Positions 27,256-36,910 are shown, counted from the stretch's first letter. The stretch: DNA of 64,000 nt from an uncultured Clostridia bacterium (GCA_947591605.1 CANQDF010000006.1:23816-87815), one strand, 5' to 3'. Notes: generated from the sequence alone by a model not told the origin. A program made the numbers and translations.

Positions 27256-28215
27256 ATGAAGAAAAAAATTTGTGCTTTTATGATAGCGGGAGCAATACTT
27301 TGTCAGGCGTGTGCCGTTAATGCCGCCTCCGCAGGCTCTGTAAAGGTGGACGGCGCCGAGGTCGCACAGATAACGGACGGGATGGTACCGGTAAGGGATG
27401 TTGCGCAGGCTTTGGGCTATGAGGTTGAGTGGATAGCCGACAGCAAGACCGTGACGCTTGCAAAGGGCCCCATATATGTTACCTTTACCGTAGGCGTTGA
27501 CGGTTACACCTTTGCAAAAACGGCGCCTATGCCTATGGGCTTTGTACCTGTAATAATTGACGGCAGGACATATGTTAAAACCGAATTTTTCACGGATGCG
27601 CTCGACCTTGACGCAGCGGAGGACGAAAACGGCATAAGCTTTGTTACCGAAAATGCGCAGGCTGAAACGGACGATACCGATGAGGCACAGGACGAGGCAA
27701 AAACAGTAAGAGAGGGAACTGCCGCAGATATATCCGCAAACGAGCTCTCGTTTATGGACGATGAGATGGGTGAGGTTTTGCTTATTGTAAACGAAGATAC
27801 CGAAATCACCGACGAAAACGGTGCTAGTATAAATGTAAGCGATATTGAGCAGGGTGAGGTGCTTGAAGTGGTTTACGGAGATGCCATGATGGACAGCCTG
27901 CCTCCACGCAATAACCCCGTGAGCATTACCGCAACGGGAATAATAAGGGAGAATGCCCTTGGCGACAGTGATAAAGAGGCTGTGGCAGGTGTTATAAGCG
28001 GTACCGTGCAGAGCAATGAAGACGGGCTTATACATGTTGTAAGCGATGATAAGGATGCGGAATATCCCGAGATAGTGCTTGCGGTAAGCGATAACACACA
28101 GGGTGACGGTGTTAATGCCGTAAAGGGTGATAAGGTAGAGGCATCCTACAGCCTTGCGATGACAAGAAGCATACCGCCCCAGGCAGAGGCATTTAGCATA
28201 AGCATATTGAAATAA
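27256..28215 (+). CDS. Secreted protein with copper-amine-oxidase N-terminal-like (stalk) domain
   Basis: The 319-residue protein has a signal peptide (MKKKICAFMIAGAILCQACAVNA). Residues ~25-125 match the copper amine oxidase N-terminal/stalk domain by eye: DGMVPVRDVAQALGYEVEW, KTVTLAKGP and DGRTYVKTEFFTDAL. The C-terminal ~190 residues are acidic and beta-rich and seem to contain two related units (each with TEITDENG- or ISGTVQS-type strands, and SLPPRNNPVSITATG versus SIPPQAEAFSISILK). These proteins are common wall-associated proteins in Clostridia with no catalytic role shown. ATG 27256 follows AAGGAGA. A terminator lies at 28377. Confidence 0.8.
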   Translation: MKKKICAFMIAGAILCQACAVNAASAGSVKVDGAEVAQITDGMVPVRDVAQALGYEVEWIADSKTVTLAKGPIYVTFTVGVDGYTFAKTAPMPMGFVPVIIDGRTYVKTEFFTDALDLDAAEDENGISFVTENAQAETDDTDEAQDEAKTVREGTAADISANELSFMDDEMGEVLLIVNEDTEITDENGASINVSDIEQGEVLEVVYGDAMMDSLPPRNNPVSITATGIIRENALGDSDKEAVAGVISGTVQSNEDGLIHVVSDDKDAEYPEIVLAVSDNTQGDGVNAVKGDKVEASYSLAMTRSIPPQAEAFSISILK

Positions 28216-28376
28216 AAAATACCGATTAGCTTGGTATAGAGTAAAGACGGACAGGGTAAACAACGGTTTTGTATAACAGCAGAAAATTATGTAAAAACAG
28301 CATAATGCTCAAGGCATAAATGCAAAAACCGTCAGGCTTTATTTTATGTACCGTTTAATAGAAAAGCATAGAGAAA

Positions 28377-28425
28377 GGCTGCCGCATACAGTATAGATCT
28401 TGCTGTTTGCGACAGCCGTTTTTTT
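28377..28425 (+). terminator. Terminator after the stalk-domain protein
   Basis: GGCTG-C-CGCATACAG pairs with CTGTTTGCG-A-CAGCC, followed by a run of seven T. It overlaps the last base of the convergent adhesin gene and probably serves the plus strand. Confidence 0.8.
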
Positions 28426-31400
28426 ATGGCATATTACATTTTTTTAGTTTTAAAGCACCGCTTATGATAAGCATTATCATGCCTATTGCATACAGCATAT
28501 ATCTTCCCCTTCCGCCTGTACCGGGCAAAGGACCGATGTTTTTTGCGTTTACAAAATGCGTGGATTGTATGAGGCGGCTGTTTTTCAGCTCGCCCGAAAC
28601 ACTGTTGTCAATTTTGTTAAAGGCAAGGGTTTCTGGTATATCATTTGATACATGCAGCAGGAAATAACCCTCGGGCAGATCCTTTTCCCTTACGGTATAC
28701 TCCGTATCATGGGGTATATTCTTAAAGACAATATGCTCGTCATTTCTTAATGTAAACGTGCCTACATATGTGTTGGCAGCTCCCGTTTTTTCTTCAAAGG
28801 TTACGGTTATACTGCTGCCTTCGGTATCATATACAGAAAGCTCAGGTTTTCCGACCGTTGTTTCGGGATATTTAAATTCAGCCTCAAATGTAAACTCTTG
28901 CTTTTTGCTTTTTTCGTTAAAGACCTCCTTTTCCACCGTAAGCCTTCCCATACAGATATTTTTGAAAGGTATATCTATTATTGAAGCGTCTTTTTTTATC
29001 GGCTTTGTGCCGCCGTCCGAAATATAGGCATATGCAGCCGACACATCCAATTTACCCGTAGGTACTTTTTCGGCAGGGTCAAGCTCACGTTCAACATTGA
29101 GGGTAAGCAATATATCGTTTTCAAAGCATTTCATATCACGTCCGTCAAAATCGTCCGTAATCTCGGAAACGGTAAACTCATATTGCTGACGGGTATCGGC
29201 GCCCGAAGTTACAGTTATTTCGCCGAGAGATCTTTCGGCAGTATATGCTTCCTCGTCGGCATTTGCGGTAACCGAAAAAGTATAATATTCGCCGCCGTCT
29301 GTCTTAAACGAATCGGGCATTATTATAATGCCGTCTTTTATGGCATCTTTCGCCTCTTTTGAAGGCGTTACCTTAAAGCTGAATGTTTCGCCGTCGTTAA
29401 AAGGTCTGCCCTCTATTTCCTTTGTCAGGTTAAAGCCTATACTGTTTTCTTTATCGGCATAGACATTTACAAATTCAATTGCCGTATCAAAAAGTTCGGG
29501 CGCAGCTCCTTCTCCGGTTACCCCATAGAGAGAACCATTGCCATCGTCTTTCAGCTCTACCTCCATTGTGTAGGTGCCCGATTCTTTTTTCTTAATACCC
29601 GTTACGTCTTTTTCCTTAAATGTAAAGGTATATATGCCCGGTTTGGTAAAGGTCACGGGGTCAAACTGTTTGGTATGTTCGGGCGTATCTTTTGTTATGA
29701 CGGCATTTTTGTTATCGGGCATTTTTACTCCCGTTGTGTCGCTGCACTCCATGGTAAATTCAAACTCATCCTCGTCCAGCCAGCTTCTGCCCTCTAAGGT
29801 TTTTCTTATCTTTGGTGCCCAAGTATAGGATGTGGCATAGGTGTTTTTAAAGGTCATTACGTGTTCGCCGGTGTGAGCTTCTTCCCTTTTTATAAGCAGT
29901 TTTGCATCCGAGGGAGGGCTTGTAAGGCCTGTTCCGTCCTTTAAATTTCCGTCTTTATCCACATAACACCATGTTATACCGGCTCCGGTATCTTTTTTCC
30001 AATCCGATGTTTCAACAACGTGTTGTCTTGTAACACAGGTTGCCACAGGTGTTGTTTTATCGTCCTTATAAAGATTAAAATCCAATTCCTCTATGATACC
30101 GTCTTCTTCTTCCTTTTCACCTTCCGTATCGCTTGAAACCTTGCTCTCCGTGTTCCTTAGTATTATTTCAAGGTAATATTTGCTCTCGTCATAGGTTATG
30201 CCTTTTACATCTGTCGGTATATCCTCGCTTATTTCAAGCCAGTAGGTCACGGGCATGGTTTGGGCGGTATATTTATTGCCTGCAAGGTCTTCCTCGCTCG
30301 GAGTGGGGTGTTCATCCGTAGGTTCGTATGGATTTCCGTCTTTATCCACGTATTTCACAGGGAAGGTAATATCGTCAAACATAAAGTAATTAAAATCAAG
30401 TTGGTTGTGATCTGTTCCCGTGAATATATGTTTCCATTCCATGGCAGAGCCATCTCCCGACGATTCAGGCTCACCAAGACCGTTTATTTTAAGGTTTTCG
30501 TTTGCTATTGCCTCTTGTGTGGTGCTGTCCTCTCCCTGTATGCGCACGGTAAATTTATCGGTTTCAAGCCACTTGTTGTCCGTTCTGCCCGTGAAATCCT
30601 TTGCTATGGCATAGCTTGTAGACTGTACCGCAGGCGCGGGAGTGTAGGTGTTTGTAAATATGGGGCTTGAACCTGCAAAGGCTTTGGAAACTGTGTCTTC
30701 GCCATCGGTATAGGTTATTTTTGATACTTCGGCTGTAAGGTGAGAATTTTCGGGATTTGGATCATCACCTTCCGTATTAGGTACACGGCTTACGGATATT
30801 TCCACCGTATATTTGCGTTTTGAGGTTTCAAGGGTGCTTTTGGGATCCTCTCCTCCCTTTTCTTCAACCGAAAACGTATATGTGCCTGCCAAAGGAAATT
30901 CAATGCCGCAGAATTTTGCATTATTTATTCCTTCGGATGTTATCAGCGTTTCCGACACCTTTGTGTCACTGCTGTTGTTTGTTACTTCAAAGCGTCCGTC
31001 CGGTTTTGTGGTAAAACTGTAAAAACTGTTTTCGTTAGTTACTGTTTTGGTTTGGGTAGAAAAATACTTTGCAAATTTTTCCAGCATTTCCAGCATTTCC
31101 GGCTCATCATAAAAATCATTTTCGGTACGATTGACTGAAAAGCTGCCCTCTTTGTCCAGATCAGAGCCGTCAAACATTGCTTTTATATCAAAGGCAAATT
31201 CGTCGTTATTCTGCCATGCTCTGCCGAGGATCTGTTTCCTTATTTTAAAGTCCTTATCGGCAAGGGCGTTACCCACTTTAAGAAAAGCATAGTTGTCGTT
31301 GTTGAAGAAGATTTCCCCGTCTTTGCCTTCGCCTTTTGCTTTTACTTCGTAATATTCTTCCACTATACGGTAGCCGTCGGGGGCATATACCTCTCTTACG

Positions 31401-34400
31401 GTATAGGTTTTTGTCGGGTCAAGACCGGGAAAAGCTATACGGCCGTTGCTTCTTGTGGAGCCTGAAGCCACCTGAATTTTACGCAATTCCTCCACATTGC
31501 CCGACAGGCTCTTTATTGTCGCCATATCGCCGTCGTATACACGGAATGTGGCGCCCTGAAGGTAATTTCCCTCTTCAGGCGTATCGTGATACTTAAGCAG
31601 TTCTATTGTGCCGGGCTGTTCGGCATTTGTTATGGTTATTGTTGTGTTGTCCGAACGTATGTCACGGTCAAGAACGGCTGTATATTTTGAGCTTGAGTCT
31701 TCCTCCCAGCCTGTTATTGCGCCCATATCTTTGCCGTCAGAGGAGCCGTCTTCGTTCAGATCGGGCAGATCGCTTACTTTGCAGTTTTCGGGCACGGCTT
31801 TGTCTGCAAATATGTCTGCAAGCTTCACCTTGTATGTTTTTGATACAAAGCTTTCGTATTTGCCTGTGTCCTTGTTGTAATCGTCATAGCTGTGTTTATA
31901 TATATTGCCTTTTTCGCTGTCTATGTAATATTCCGCTGATACATAATAATTGTCAACTTCCTTACCGTTAAGCATTGCGGGAAGGTATTCGTCCTCGTTT
32001 TGCCATGATGTTATTGCGGACAAGGTACGGTAATCGTAAATATAGGGGTTGATGTCGTCTTTAAGCTTGTATGACAGCTGGTATACCACCGCTGTAGGGT
32101 GGGGGGTAATGGCTTTCCACTCTTTTTTCAGCATAAGAGAGCGATCCAGGGTTTGGTAAATATAGCCTACATCCACTGCCGTTACTGTCATGTTATTGTT
32201 GTTTACGGTATTTATTGAGGGATCTGCGCCTGTTCCGCCCACAAGTATTTTTTGTATTTCCGTACCCTTGTATTTGGTTGTAAAGCTGTAATTGGAATAA
32301 TAGCCGTATCCCTGATCGTATCCAAGAGTATTGTTTTTGAGTACCTGGGCTGTAGTTGCGGTGCTTGTTACCGTATAACCGGGGTTAGGTCTTACAACCT
32401 GATACAGATATTCCGTGCCGTTATCGGCATCGTATTTAAGATTTTTAAAAACATAGCTGCCTTCCGTTGTTGTTTTGCCTGTATCCACAAACTCATATTT
32501 ATTTGCTGCCGAGCCGAAGTTTGACTCTGTCAAAGGCGTCATGTTTTCGTCTACATATTTCTTTTCGGCTTTGTAGCTTGTATCTTCGGTCTTTTTGTAA
32601 AGGTTAAGGGTAACTCCCTCCATAAGATATTCGCCGCTTGTGGACATATCGTCAAATTCTCCCTTGTGTGTATCGGAGTCGAAAAATACACGGCCTATCA
32701 AATTGAAAATATTGTCTGTATTTTCGACTATTGTTATGTTATTGTCCCCCGAAGGTTCGGAATATGCCGGAGGCGCAGGTATAAATGTCCAAAAATTGGC
32801 TATGCCGTAGTCGGTGGTGCTTTGCCTGTAGGTGACTCCGTCCACTGTAGTATCACCCGTAGCCGTGGTTTTGCCTACGGGGTGAGTGCTGCTGTCCAGG
32901 TAGGCTATCATATTTTTCTGTTCCTGCGATATTTCGCTTTCCTTAAGAGGTTCTCCCGTTTCGTTAAAATATTTTATTATATTGGAGGTATGGCTGTGAT
33001 CGCCTACTCTCAGCTCGGTATGTGTGCCTATTTTTGCATCTGTGTCTTCCCCCAAATAATCTTTGCGGGCATAAAACTCTCCGCCTTCTCTTGATTTTAT
33101 AGCATTGGTATATCTCCAAAATTTCCCCTTGTTTTCCTCTTTGGCAAAGAAATCTTTTGCCGGACCGTTAGTGGCATCGTTATCGTTACCTGTTACCAGA
33201 TTTTCGGAATGACCTGTTGCAGCCACATGTTCTCCGTAATATATGGCTGTATCGTCATAATATATTACATTTTTGGTAAGGTCATAAATGTTTTTGTCGC
33301 TTTCGTTGCCGTCCAGCTGTTTTCCGTCTTTGTCATAAATATGGCTTAGCCGTGTAAATGTTATACCTTCTGCCGCACATTCCATATCTATAATGGGAAA
33401 ATGTATTTCTCCCGCTTTTGTGGTAACGGTATATACAATGTCGTTTATGGAATATTCTCCCGGAGGGATAGGCACGCCGTTGCCGTCTTTGCCGTCCCAG
33501 TAAAAATAATTGGTGGAGTGAGCTTTTACAACGCCGGATATTTCTACGGGAGCAAACGCTTTTCCTTCGCTGTCTTCTATATTTTTAAACTCTAGGCGCA
33601 GTGTGGCTGTGGTAGCCTCCTCCACATCAAAGGCAAAGTATCCGCCTATGCCTACGTAGGAGCCGGGTATTTCTTCCCCGCCAACTTCTATTGTATCCAC
33701 AAAGCGGATATTGGAAGCAGGGTCGGGAGGTATGGCTCTTTGGTAAAGGTGACCGTAAAGGTCATCATCGGGGTATTCAAGGAAGATATAAAAGCTTTTG
33801 TTCAATTCCGTATCCTTTGTACCGGGATACTTGAATATGGTACCCATTTTTGTATAGGAATTTGTGTTTGAAATATCTTTCACGGATTTATATACAATGG
33901 CACCCGTGGCATTGTCGGTTATACCCCTGTTATTGGCAAAAAAGTTATAGGTATAAGGAGAAGCCCCGTTAAACTTCATCTTATATATATAACTGTCTGT
34001 GGTAAGTATATAGTAGGGATCCTTTATACCGCCGTTTACAGGCTGCATTTGCAGCGAAAGATAGTCTGCATAGGCGCGCCCCGTTTGTTTGCTGCCGCTT
34101 TCGTCAAAGACGGTAAGGTTTATTGCCGCTATCATGCCGCCTGTGTCATAATATGCCGTTGGGTTTGTTTCATCATTGACGCCTATATAGTTATGCTCTT
34201 TTGTGGGCCATGAGTCGCTTCTTTTATAATGACCTGCGGGATTTGTAACTCCTTCCTTATCAAAGGAATGAAACTCAAAGGTATATATTCCCGTTTCCTG
34301 TACCTTATAGGTATAGGGTATGTATTCGGTGCTCCCAAAGGTGCCTTTGTATGTGCCGTCGCCTTGTTTTTCCATAAGGACGGCAGCATGCTCCATATCG

Positions 34401-34927
34401 GGATTTTCAATATAGCCTTTATAAGGCTTGGTTGTTCCGTTTATGTCTATGGCGTGTTTTACGCCGTTAAGGTCTGTCATTACAACATCAACGGAGCCTT
34501 CGTCCGTGTGATTGTTTGTTCCGCCATAGGAAGCTGCATCTGCACCGTAACCGGATCCGTTTGTTAATTTATGATCCATATTCAGACCCGAGTCGCAAAC
34601 GCTTGAGCCTATACATATGGTTTCCCCTTCAAAGGCGTATACATGGAATATGGTTCTTTTTTCAATACCGCCGAAGTTATAAAAACCGGAGGTTGATGTT
34701 TTTCCTGCGCAGGTGTAATAGGGTCTGGAAGCATTGAGGTATTCTGAGTCGTTTTTCCACAGGTATTCCAGTGTTTCGTTTGCATATTCGGCAGAATCGG
34801 TTTCTGCCGCCTTTGTTTCCACGGGTTTTACGGGTAAAGAGGGGTTTATGTCCGGAAATACGGACAGTATTATAGAAGTGCATAATATAAAAGCAGATGT
34901 TCTGACAAAAAAATCGTGTTTTCTCAT
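28424..34927 (-). CDS. Giant LPGTG-anchored surface protein with SdrD-B/SpaA and pilin isopeptide-linker domains
   Basis: The protein is about 2167 residues. It begins with a signal peptide (MRKHDFFVRTSAFILCTSIILSVF). A unique region of ~700 residues follows. An SdrD-B-like module (GRVFFDSDTHKGEFDDM) spans about 740-890, and a SpaA-type prealbumin fold (TIELLKYHDTPEEGNYLQGA, ending TVREVYAPDGYRIVE) is near 1106-1195. Four modules resembling streptococcal pilin isopeptide-linkage domains start near 1224, 1440, 1710 and 1833 (each opening with K-x-L/F-x-GR-x-W/F). A last Cna-B-like domain begins near 1993. The end is LPGTG (near 2133), a hydrophobic stretch and a short positive tail, so sortase should link it to peptidoglycan. 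No sortase gene is in the window. ATG 34927 follows GGAGG; a TTG at 34939 lies inside that site. Confidence 0.9.
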   Translation of the reverse strand: MRKHDFFVRTSAFILCTSIILSVFPDINPSLPVKPVETKAAETDSAEYANETLEYLWKNDSEYLNASRPYYTCAGKTSTSGFYNFGGIEKRTIFHVYAFEGETICIGSSVCDSGLNMDHKLTNGSGYGADAASYGGTNNHTDEGSVDVVMTDLNGVKHAIDINGTTKPYKGYIENPDMEHAAVLMEKQGDGTYKGTFGSTEYIPYTYKVQETGIYTFEFHSFDKEGVTNPAGHYKRSDSWPTKEHNYIGVNDETNPTAYYDTGGMIAAINLTVFDESGSKQTGRAYADYLSLQMQPVNGGIKDPYYILTTDSYIYKMKFNGASPYTYNFFANNRGITDNATGAIVYKSVKDISNTNSYTKMGTIFKYPGTKDTELNKSFYIFLEYPDDDLYGHLYQRAIPPDPASNIRFVDTIEVGGEEIPGSYVGIGGYFAFDVEEATTATLRLEFKNIEDSEGKAFAPVEISGVVKAHSTNYFYWDGKDGNGVPIPPGEYSINDIVYTVTTKAGEIHFPIIDMECAAEGITFTRLSHIYDKDGKQLDGNESDKNIYDLTKNVIYYDDTAIYYGEHVAATGHSENLVTGNDNDATNGPAKDFFAKEENKGKFWRYTNAIKSREGGEFYARKDYLGEDTDAKIGTHTELRVGDHSHTSNIIKYFNETGEPLKESEISQEQKNMIAYLDSSTHPVGKTTATGDTTVDGVTYRQSTTDYGIANFWTFIPAPPAYSEPSGDNNITIVENTDNIFNLIGRVFFDSDTHKGEFDDMSTSGEYLMEGVTLNLYKKTEDTSYKAEKKYVDENMTPLTESNFGSAANKYEFVDTGKTTTEGSYVFKNLKYDADNGTEYLYQVVRPNPGYTVTSTATTAQVLKNNTLGYDQGYGYYSNYSFTTKYKGTEIQKILVGGTGADPSINTVNNNNMTVTAVDVGYIYQTLDRSLMLKKEWKAITPHPTAVVYQLSYKLKDDINPYIYDYRTLSAITSWQNEDEYLPAMLNGKEVDNYYVSAEYYIDSEKGNIYKHSYDDYNKDTGKYESFVSKTYKVKLADIFADKAVPENCKVSDLPDLNEDGSSDGKDMGAITGWEEDSSSKYTAVLDRDIRSDNTTITITNAEQPGTIELLKYHDTPEEGNYLQGATFRVYDGDMATIKSLSGNVEELRKIQVASGSTRSNGRIAFPGLDPTKTYTVREVYAPDGYRIVEEYYEVKAKGEGKDGEIFFNNDNYAFLKVGNALADKDFKIRKQILGRAWQNNDEFAFDIKAMFDGSDLDKEGSFSVNRTENDFYDEPEMLEMLEKFAKYFSTQTKTVTNENSFYSFTTKPDGRFEVTNNSSDTKVSETLITSEGINNAKFCGIEFPLAGTYTFSVEEKGGEDPKSTLETSKRKYTVEISVSRVPNTEGDDPNPENSHLTAEVSKITYTDGEDTVSKAFAGSSPIFTNTYTPAPAVQSTSYAIAKDFTGRTDNKWLETDKFTVRIQGEDSTTQEAIANENLKINGLGEPESSGDGSAMEWKHIFTGTDHNQLDFNYFMFDDITFPVKYVDKDGNPYEPTDEHPTPSEEDLAGNKYTAQTMPVTYWLEISEDIPTDVKGITYDESKYYLEIILRNTESKVSSDTEGEKEEEDGIIEELDFNLYKDDKTTPVATCVTRQHVVETSDWKKDTGAGITWCYVDKDGNLKDGTGLTSPPSDAKLLIKREEAHTGEHVMTFKNTYATSYTWAPKIRKTLEGRSWLDEDEFEFTMECSDTTGVKMPDNKNAVITKDTPEHTKQFDPVTFTKPGIYTFTFKEKDVTGIKKKESGTYTMEVELKDDGNGSLYGVTGEGAAPELFDTAIEFVNVYADKENSIGFNLTKEIEGRPFNDGETFSFKVTPSKEAKDAIKDGIIIMPDSFKTDGGEYYTFSVTANADEEAYTAERSLGEITVTSGADTRQQYEFTVSEITDDFDGRDMKCFENDILLTLNVERELDPAEKVPTGKLDVSAAYAYISDGGTKPIKKDASIIDIPFKNICMGRLTVEKEVFNEKSKKQEFTFEAEFKYPETTVGKPELSVYDTEGSSITVTFEEKTGAANTYVGTFTLRNDEHIVFKNIPHDTEYTVREKDLPEGYFLLHVSNDIPETLAFNKIDNSVSGELKNSRLIQSTHFVNAKNIGPLPGTGGRGRYMLYAIGMIMLIISGALKLKKCNMP

Positions 34928-34954
34928 GATGTCCTCCAATAAAATTTTTTTGTA

Positions 34955-34985
34955 TTTTTTTTTTGGGGGGGGGTATGAATCCCCC
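34955..34985 (-). promoter_or_regulatory. T10-G9 homopolymer tract and hairpin upstream of the adhesin
   Basis: Ten T (34955-34964) are followed directly by nine G (34965-34973), then TATGAAT and CCCCC (34981-34985). On the adhesin strand this reads GGGGG-ATTCATA-CCCCCCCCC-A10 and ends 27 bp before the ATG, so it lies in the 5' untranslated region or promoter. The G/C blocks can form a hairpin, and both homopolymers are prone to length change. Confidence 0.7.
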
Positions 34986-35062
34986 TGTATGAGTGTATAA
35001 AAAGGTTTTTATTGCAGAAACTTTTGTGATGTCGGTTTGCTGCTATGGTGCAAAAGTCCTTT

Positions 35063-35197
35063 GTCAATGATATTTGTATTCCTTTTACGCTGCGTACTCA
35101 TGAGCCGCTTTTGTTGAAGTCTGTTTGCCGTTTGGGAGCTTGTACTCCCGCATGATATAATAGTAAGTGCTTGGCGCCCGATAGTCAGGGGCTTACT
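35063..35197 (-). repeat. Dispersed element R2, copy A (points toward the adhesin)
   Basis: Read leftward, it opens with a hairpin AGTAAGCCCC...AGCACTTACT (35162-35197). It continues TATTATATCA and ends with ATGAGTACGCAGCGTAAAAG and ATACAAATATCATTGAC. The same start and end modules occur at 36801-36910, 39110-39206, 57969-58034 and 61806-62003. Confidence 0.65.
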
Positions 35198-35774
35198 TGG
35201 TAGGTTAATTGTTTTTAAATTTGGTTTTAATTCCGCAGGGTAAAAACATTTGTTTCGCTTTTAAAAAACTGATTCTTGCTTCGAGGTAAAACTACAAAAA
35301 ACTACTTTTTATTATATACCCAAAATTACTATAGGTCAATACCAAAAAGATGTGTGGAGTTATAAATCGATGTATAATAAAAATAATTATTTTAGTATTT
35401 ATTGTTTGCATAGGTAAAAGTCAAGTTGATTCGCATTGGCAGTTTTTTCTCCGGCTCAGGATCCAAAAAATAATTACGGCAATTGTTAGTTATATTCTAA
35501 TTAAAGAAATGCGACAATTAAGCTTGCAATATTTAATTGCTTTTTTCGATAAATTGAGGTGATTGTTTTTTGTGTGTCTTAGTTGATTATACAAATAACC
35601 CTTAAAAAATTCGTTGTAAATTTTTGTATTTTTTGCTTGCATTTTTTAAAATTGTGTAACTTGTACAAAGCTGATTTTTCAATTGAAGTACAATTGAATT
35701 TTTATTAATTTATGTAAAATTTGAGGCATGTCAATTGATGCACTTATCAACATTAAAAAAGCCTTAAAACAGGG
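35198..35774. other. AT-rich gene-free stretch
   Basis: No credible gene is seen. Only a 70-residue open frame (35350-35562) without a ribosome binding site exists here. The sequence is very AT-rich with many short T and A runs. It lies between element R2-A and the first DnaA-box cluster. Confidence 0.5.
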
Positions 35775-35858
35775 TTATTCACAAAGTTGTTCACATTATC
35801 CACAATTTTTGCTTGATTTTTTATGTGAATATCGGGGTAAAACATAAAGTTATCCACA
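35775..35858. promoter_or_regulatory. DnaA-box cluster 1
   Basis: Nine-mers matching the DnaA box are TTATTCACA (35775-35783), TTGTTCACA (35787-35795), TTATCCACA (35796-35804) and TTATCCACA (35850-35858). A reverse-strand variant TGTGAATAT lies at 35824-35832. Two are exact consensus and two boxes abut directly. The surroundings are AT-rich. No dnaA or dnaN gene is nearby. Confidence 0.65.
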
Positions 35859-36011
35859 ATCCTCTTTTGCGTTTGTTCAATAGGGTTTGCAAATTTTGTT
35901 AATTATTTTTTAAAAAACTTGCCTTAATTTTACAATTATTTTAAAAAATAAAGGATTTAATGCTTCCGTGTAGAATTATAAAAGTATAAAGAGAAAAAGG
36001 AGTGGGTATTT

Positions 36012-36554
36012 ATGCGTTATTCATTTACAGGTAAAAATATCAATATTTCCGACCGATTTAAGGAAAAAATTGCCGCAAAGCTTGACAGGATAAGCAAGCT
36101 TTTCCCTTCGGAAACAGAGGCTGTTGTAACACTCAGCAAAATTAAGCTTGACAATAAAATTGAGGTAACGGTTAAGCTGCCAAAGCGCATTCTCAGGGCC
36201 GAGGTCACCAGAGATGATATGAACTCGGCAATCGACGAGGTAGTTGATGTGCTTGAGAGCCAGATGACGAGGTATAAAAGGCGTCTTATTGATAAAACAA
36301 GGCAGGATGCGGGCTTTGCAGAGGAGCTGCGTGCCTTTGAAGATGTTGACGAGGAGTTTGAGGAGGAAGGCGCTCTTAGGATAACCCGTACAAAAAGGTT
36401 TACCGTTAAGCCTATGGATGCCGAGGAAGCAGTTATGCAGATGGAAATGCTCGGTCACAGCTTTTTTGTATTCAGAAATGCGCATAATGATGAGGTAAAT
36501 GTCGTTTACAAGAGAAAGGACGGCACCTACGGGCTTATTGATCCCGAGCAGTAA
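36012..36554 (+). CDS. hpf: Ribosome hibernation promoting factor, long form
   Basis: The 180-residue protein has the N-terminal S30AE/YfiA domain (residues ~1-100: MRYSFTGKNINISDRFKEKI, then LDNKIEVTVKLPKRILRAEV). A linker leads to the C-terminal dimerisation domain (about 120-178: KRFTVKPMDAEEAVMQMEML, then FVFRNAHNDEVNVVYKRKDG). The two-domain long form is typical of Firmicutes and dimerises 70S ribosomes into inactive 100S particles during slow growth. AAAAGGAG lies before the ATG. The gene is preceded by about 1 kb without genes and seems monocistronic. Confidence 0.95.
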   Translation: MRYSFTGKNINISDRFKEKIAAKLDRISKLFPSETEAVVTLSKIKLDNKIEVTVKLPKRILRAEVTRDDMNSAIDEVVDVLESQMTRYKRRLIDKTRQDAGFAEELRAFEDVDEEFEEEGALRITRTKRFTVKPMDAEEAVMQMEMLGHSFFVFRNAHNDEVNVVYKRKDGTYGLIDPEQ

Positions 36555-36646
36555 TACTTTGCTGTCGTATAAAGCCAAAAACCGAGGTATCGGGTGTTTG
36601 GATCGTCAAAAAGGTTGACTGTCTGAAAAAATTTCTGTTTAATATT

Positions 36647-36678
36647 GTGTGGTTGAGCAGCTCTCTGCTTGACCACAC
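36647..36678 (+). terminator. Stem-loop after hpf
   Basis: GTGTGGT-TG-AGCAG pairs with CTGCT-TG-ACCACAC around CTCT. It lies about 90 bp after the hpf stop codon; no T-tract follows, so its role as a terminator is uncertain. Confidence 0.45.
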
Positions 36679-36800
36679 TTAACTGTAATATGGCATTTAA
36701 AATCGGGTATGTCAAGAGTTACTCAACGTATTGTGTATTTTGCCCTTGATATGCCCGATTTTTGTGTTATTTGCCCATTTTTCACCGCGTATTAAACGAT

Positions 36801-36910
36801 GGGCTTACTGTTGTTGTCAGGCAAAAGCTTGTACTCACGAGTGACATAAGCGCATTTCGGTTATGAGTATGCAGTGTAAGCAGAGTACAAATATCCTCGA
36901 CTTTTGACAG
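36801..36910 (+). repeat. Dispersed element R2, copy B
   Basis: The left part keeps only the right arm of the R2 hairpin (GGGCTTACTGTTGTTGTC). The right end is well conserved: TTATGAGTATGCAGTGTAAG, then CAGAGTACAAATATC and CGACTTTTGA. It stops about 13 bp before the ribosome binding site of the next gene. Confidence 0.6.

Noticed and set aside
27238..28263. 341-residue open frame antisense to the stalk-domain gene
   Set aside because: Shadow frame; the plus-strand gene has a signal peptide, ribosome site and recognisable domain.
35350..35562. 70-residue hydrophobic frame in the AT-rich desert
   Set aside because: No ribosome site or promoter spacing; composition expected of AT-rich non-coding DNA.
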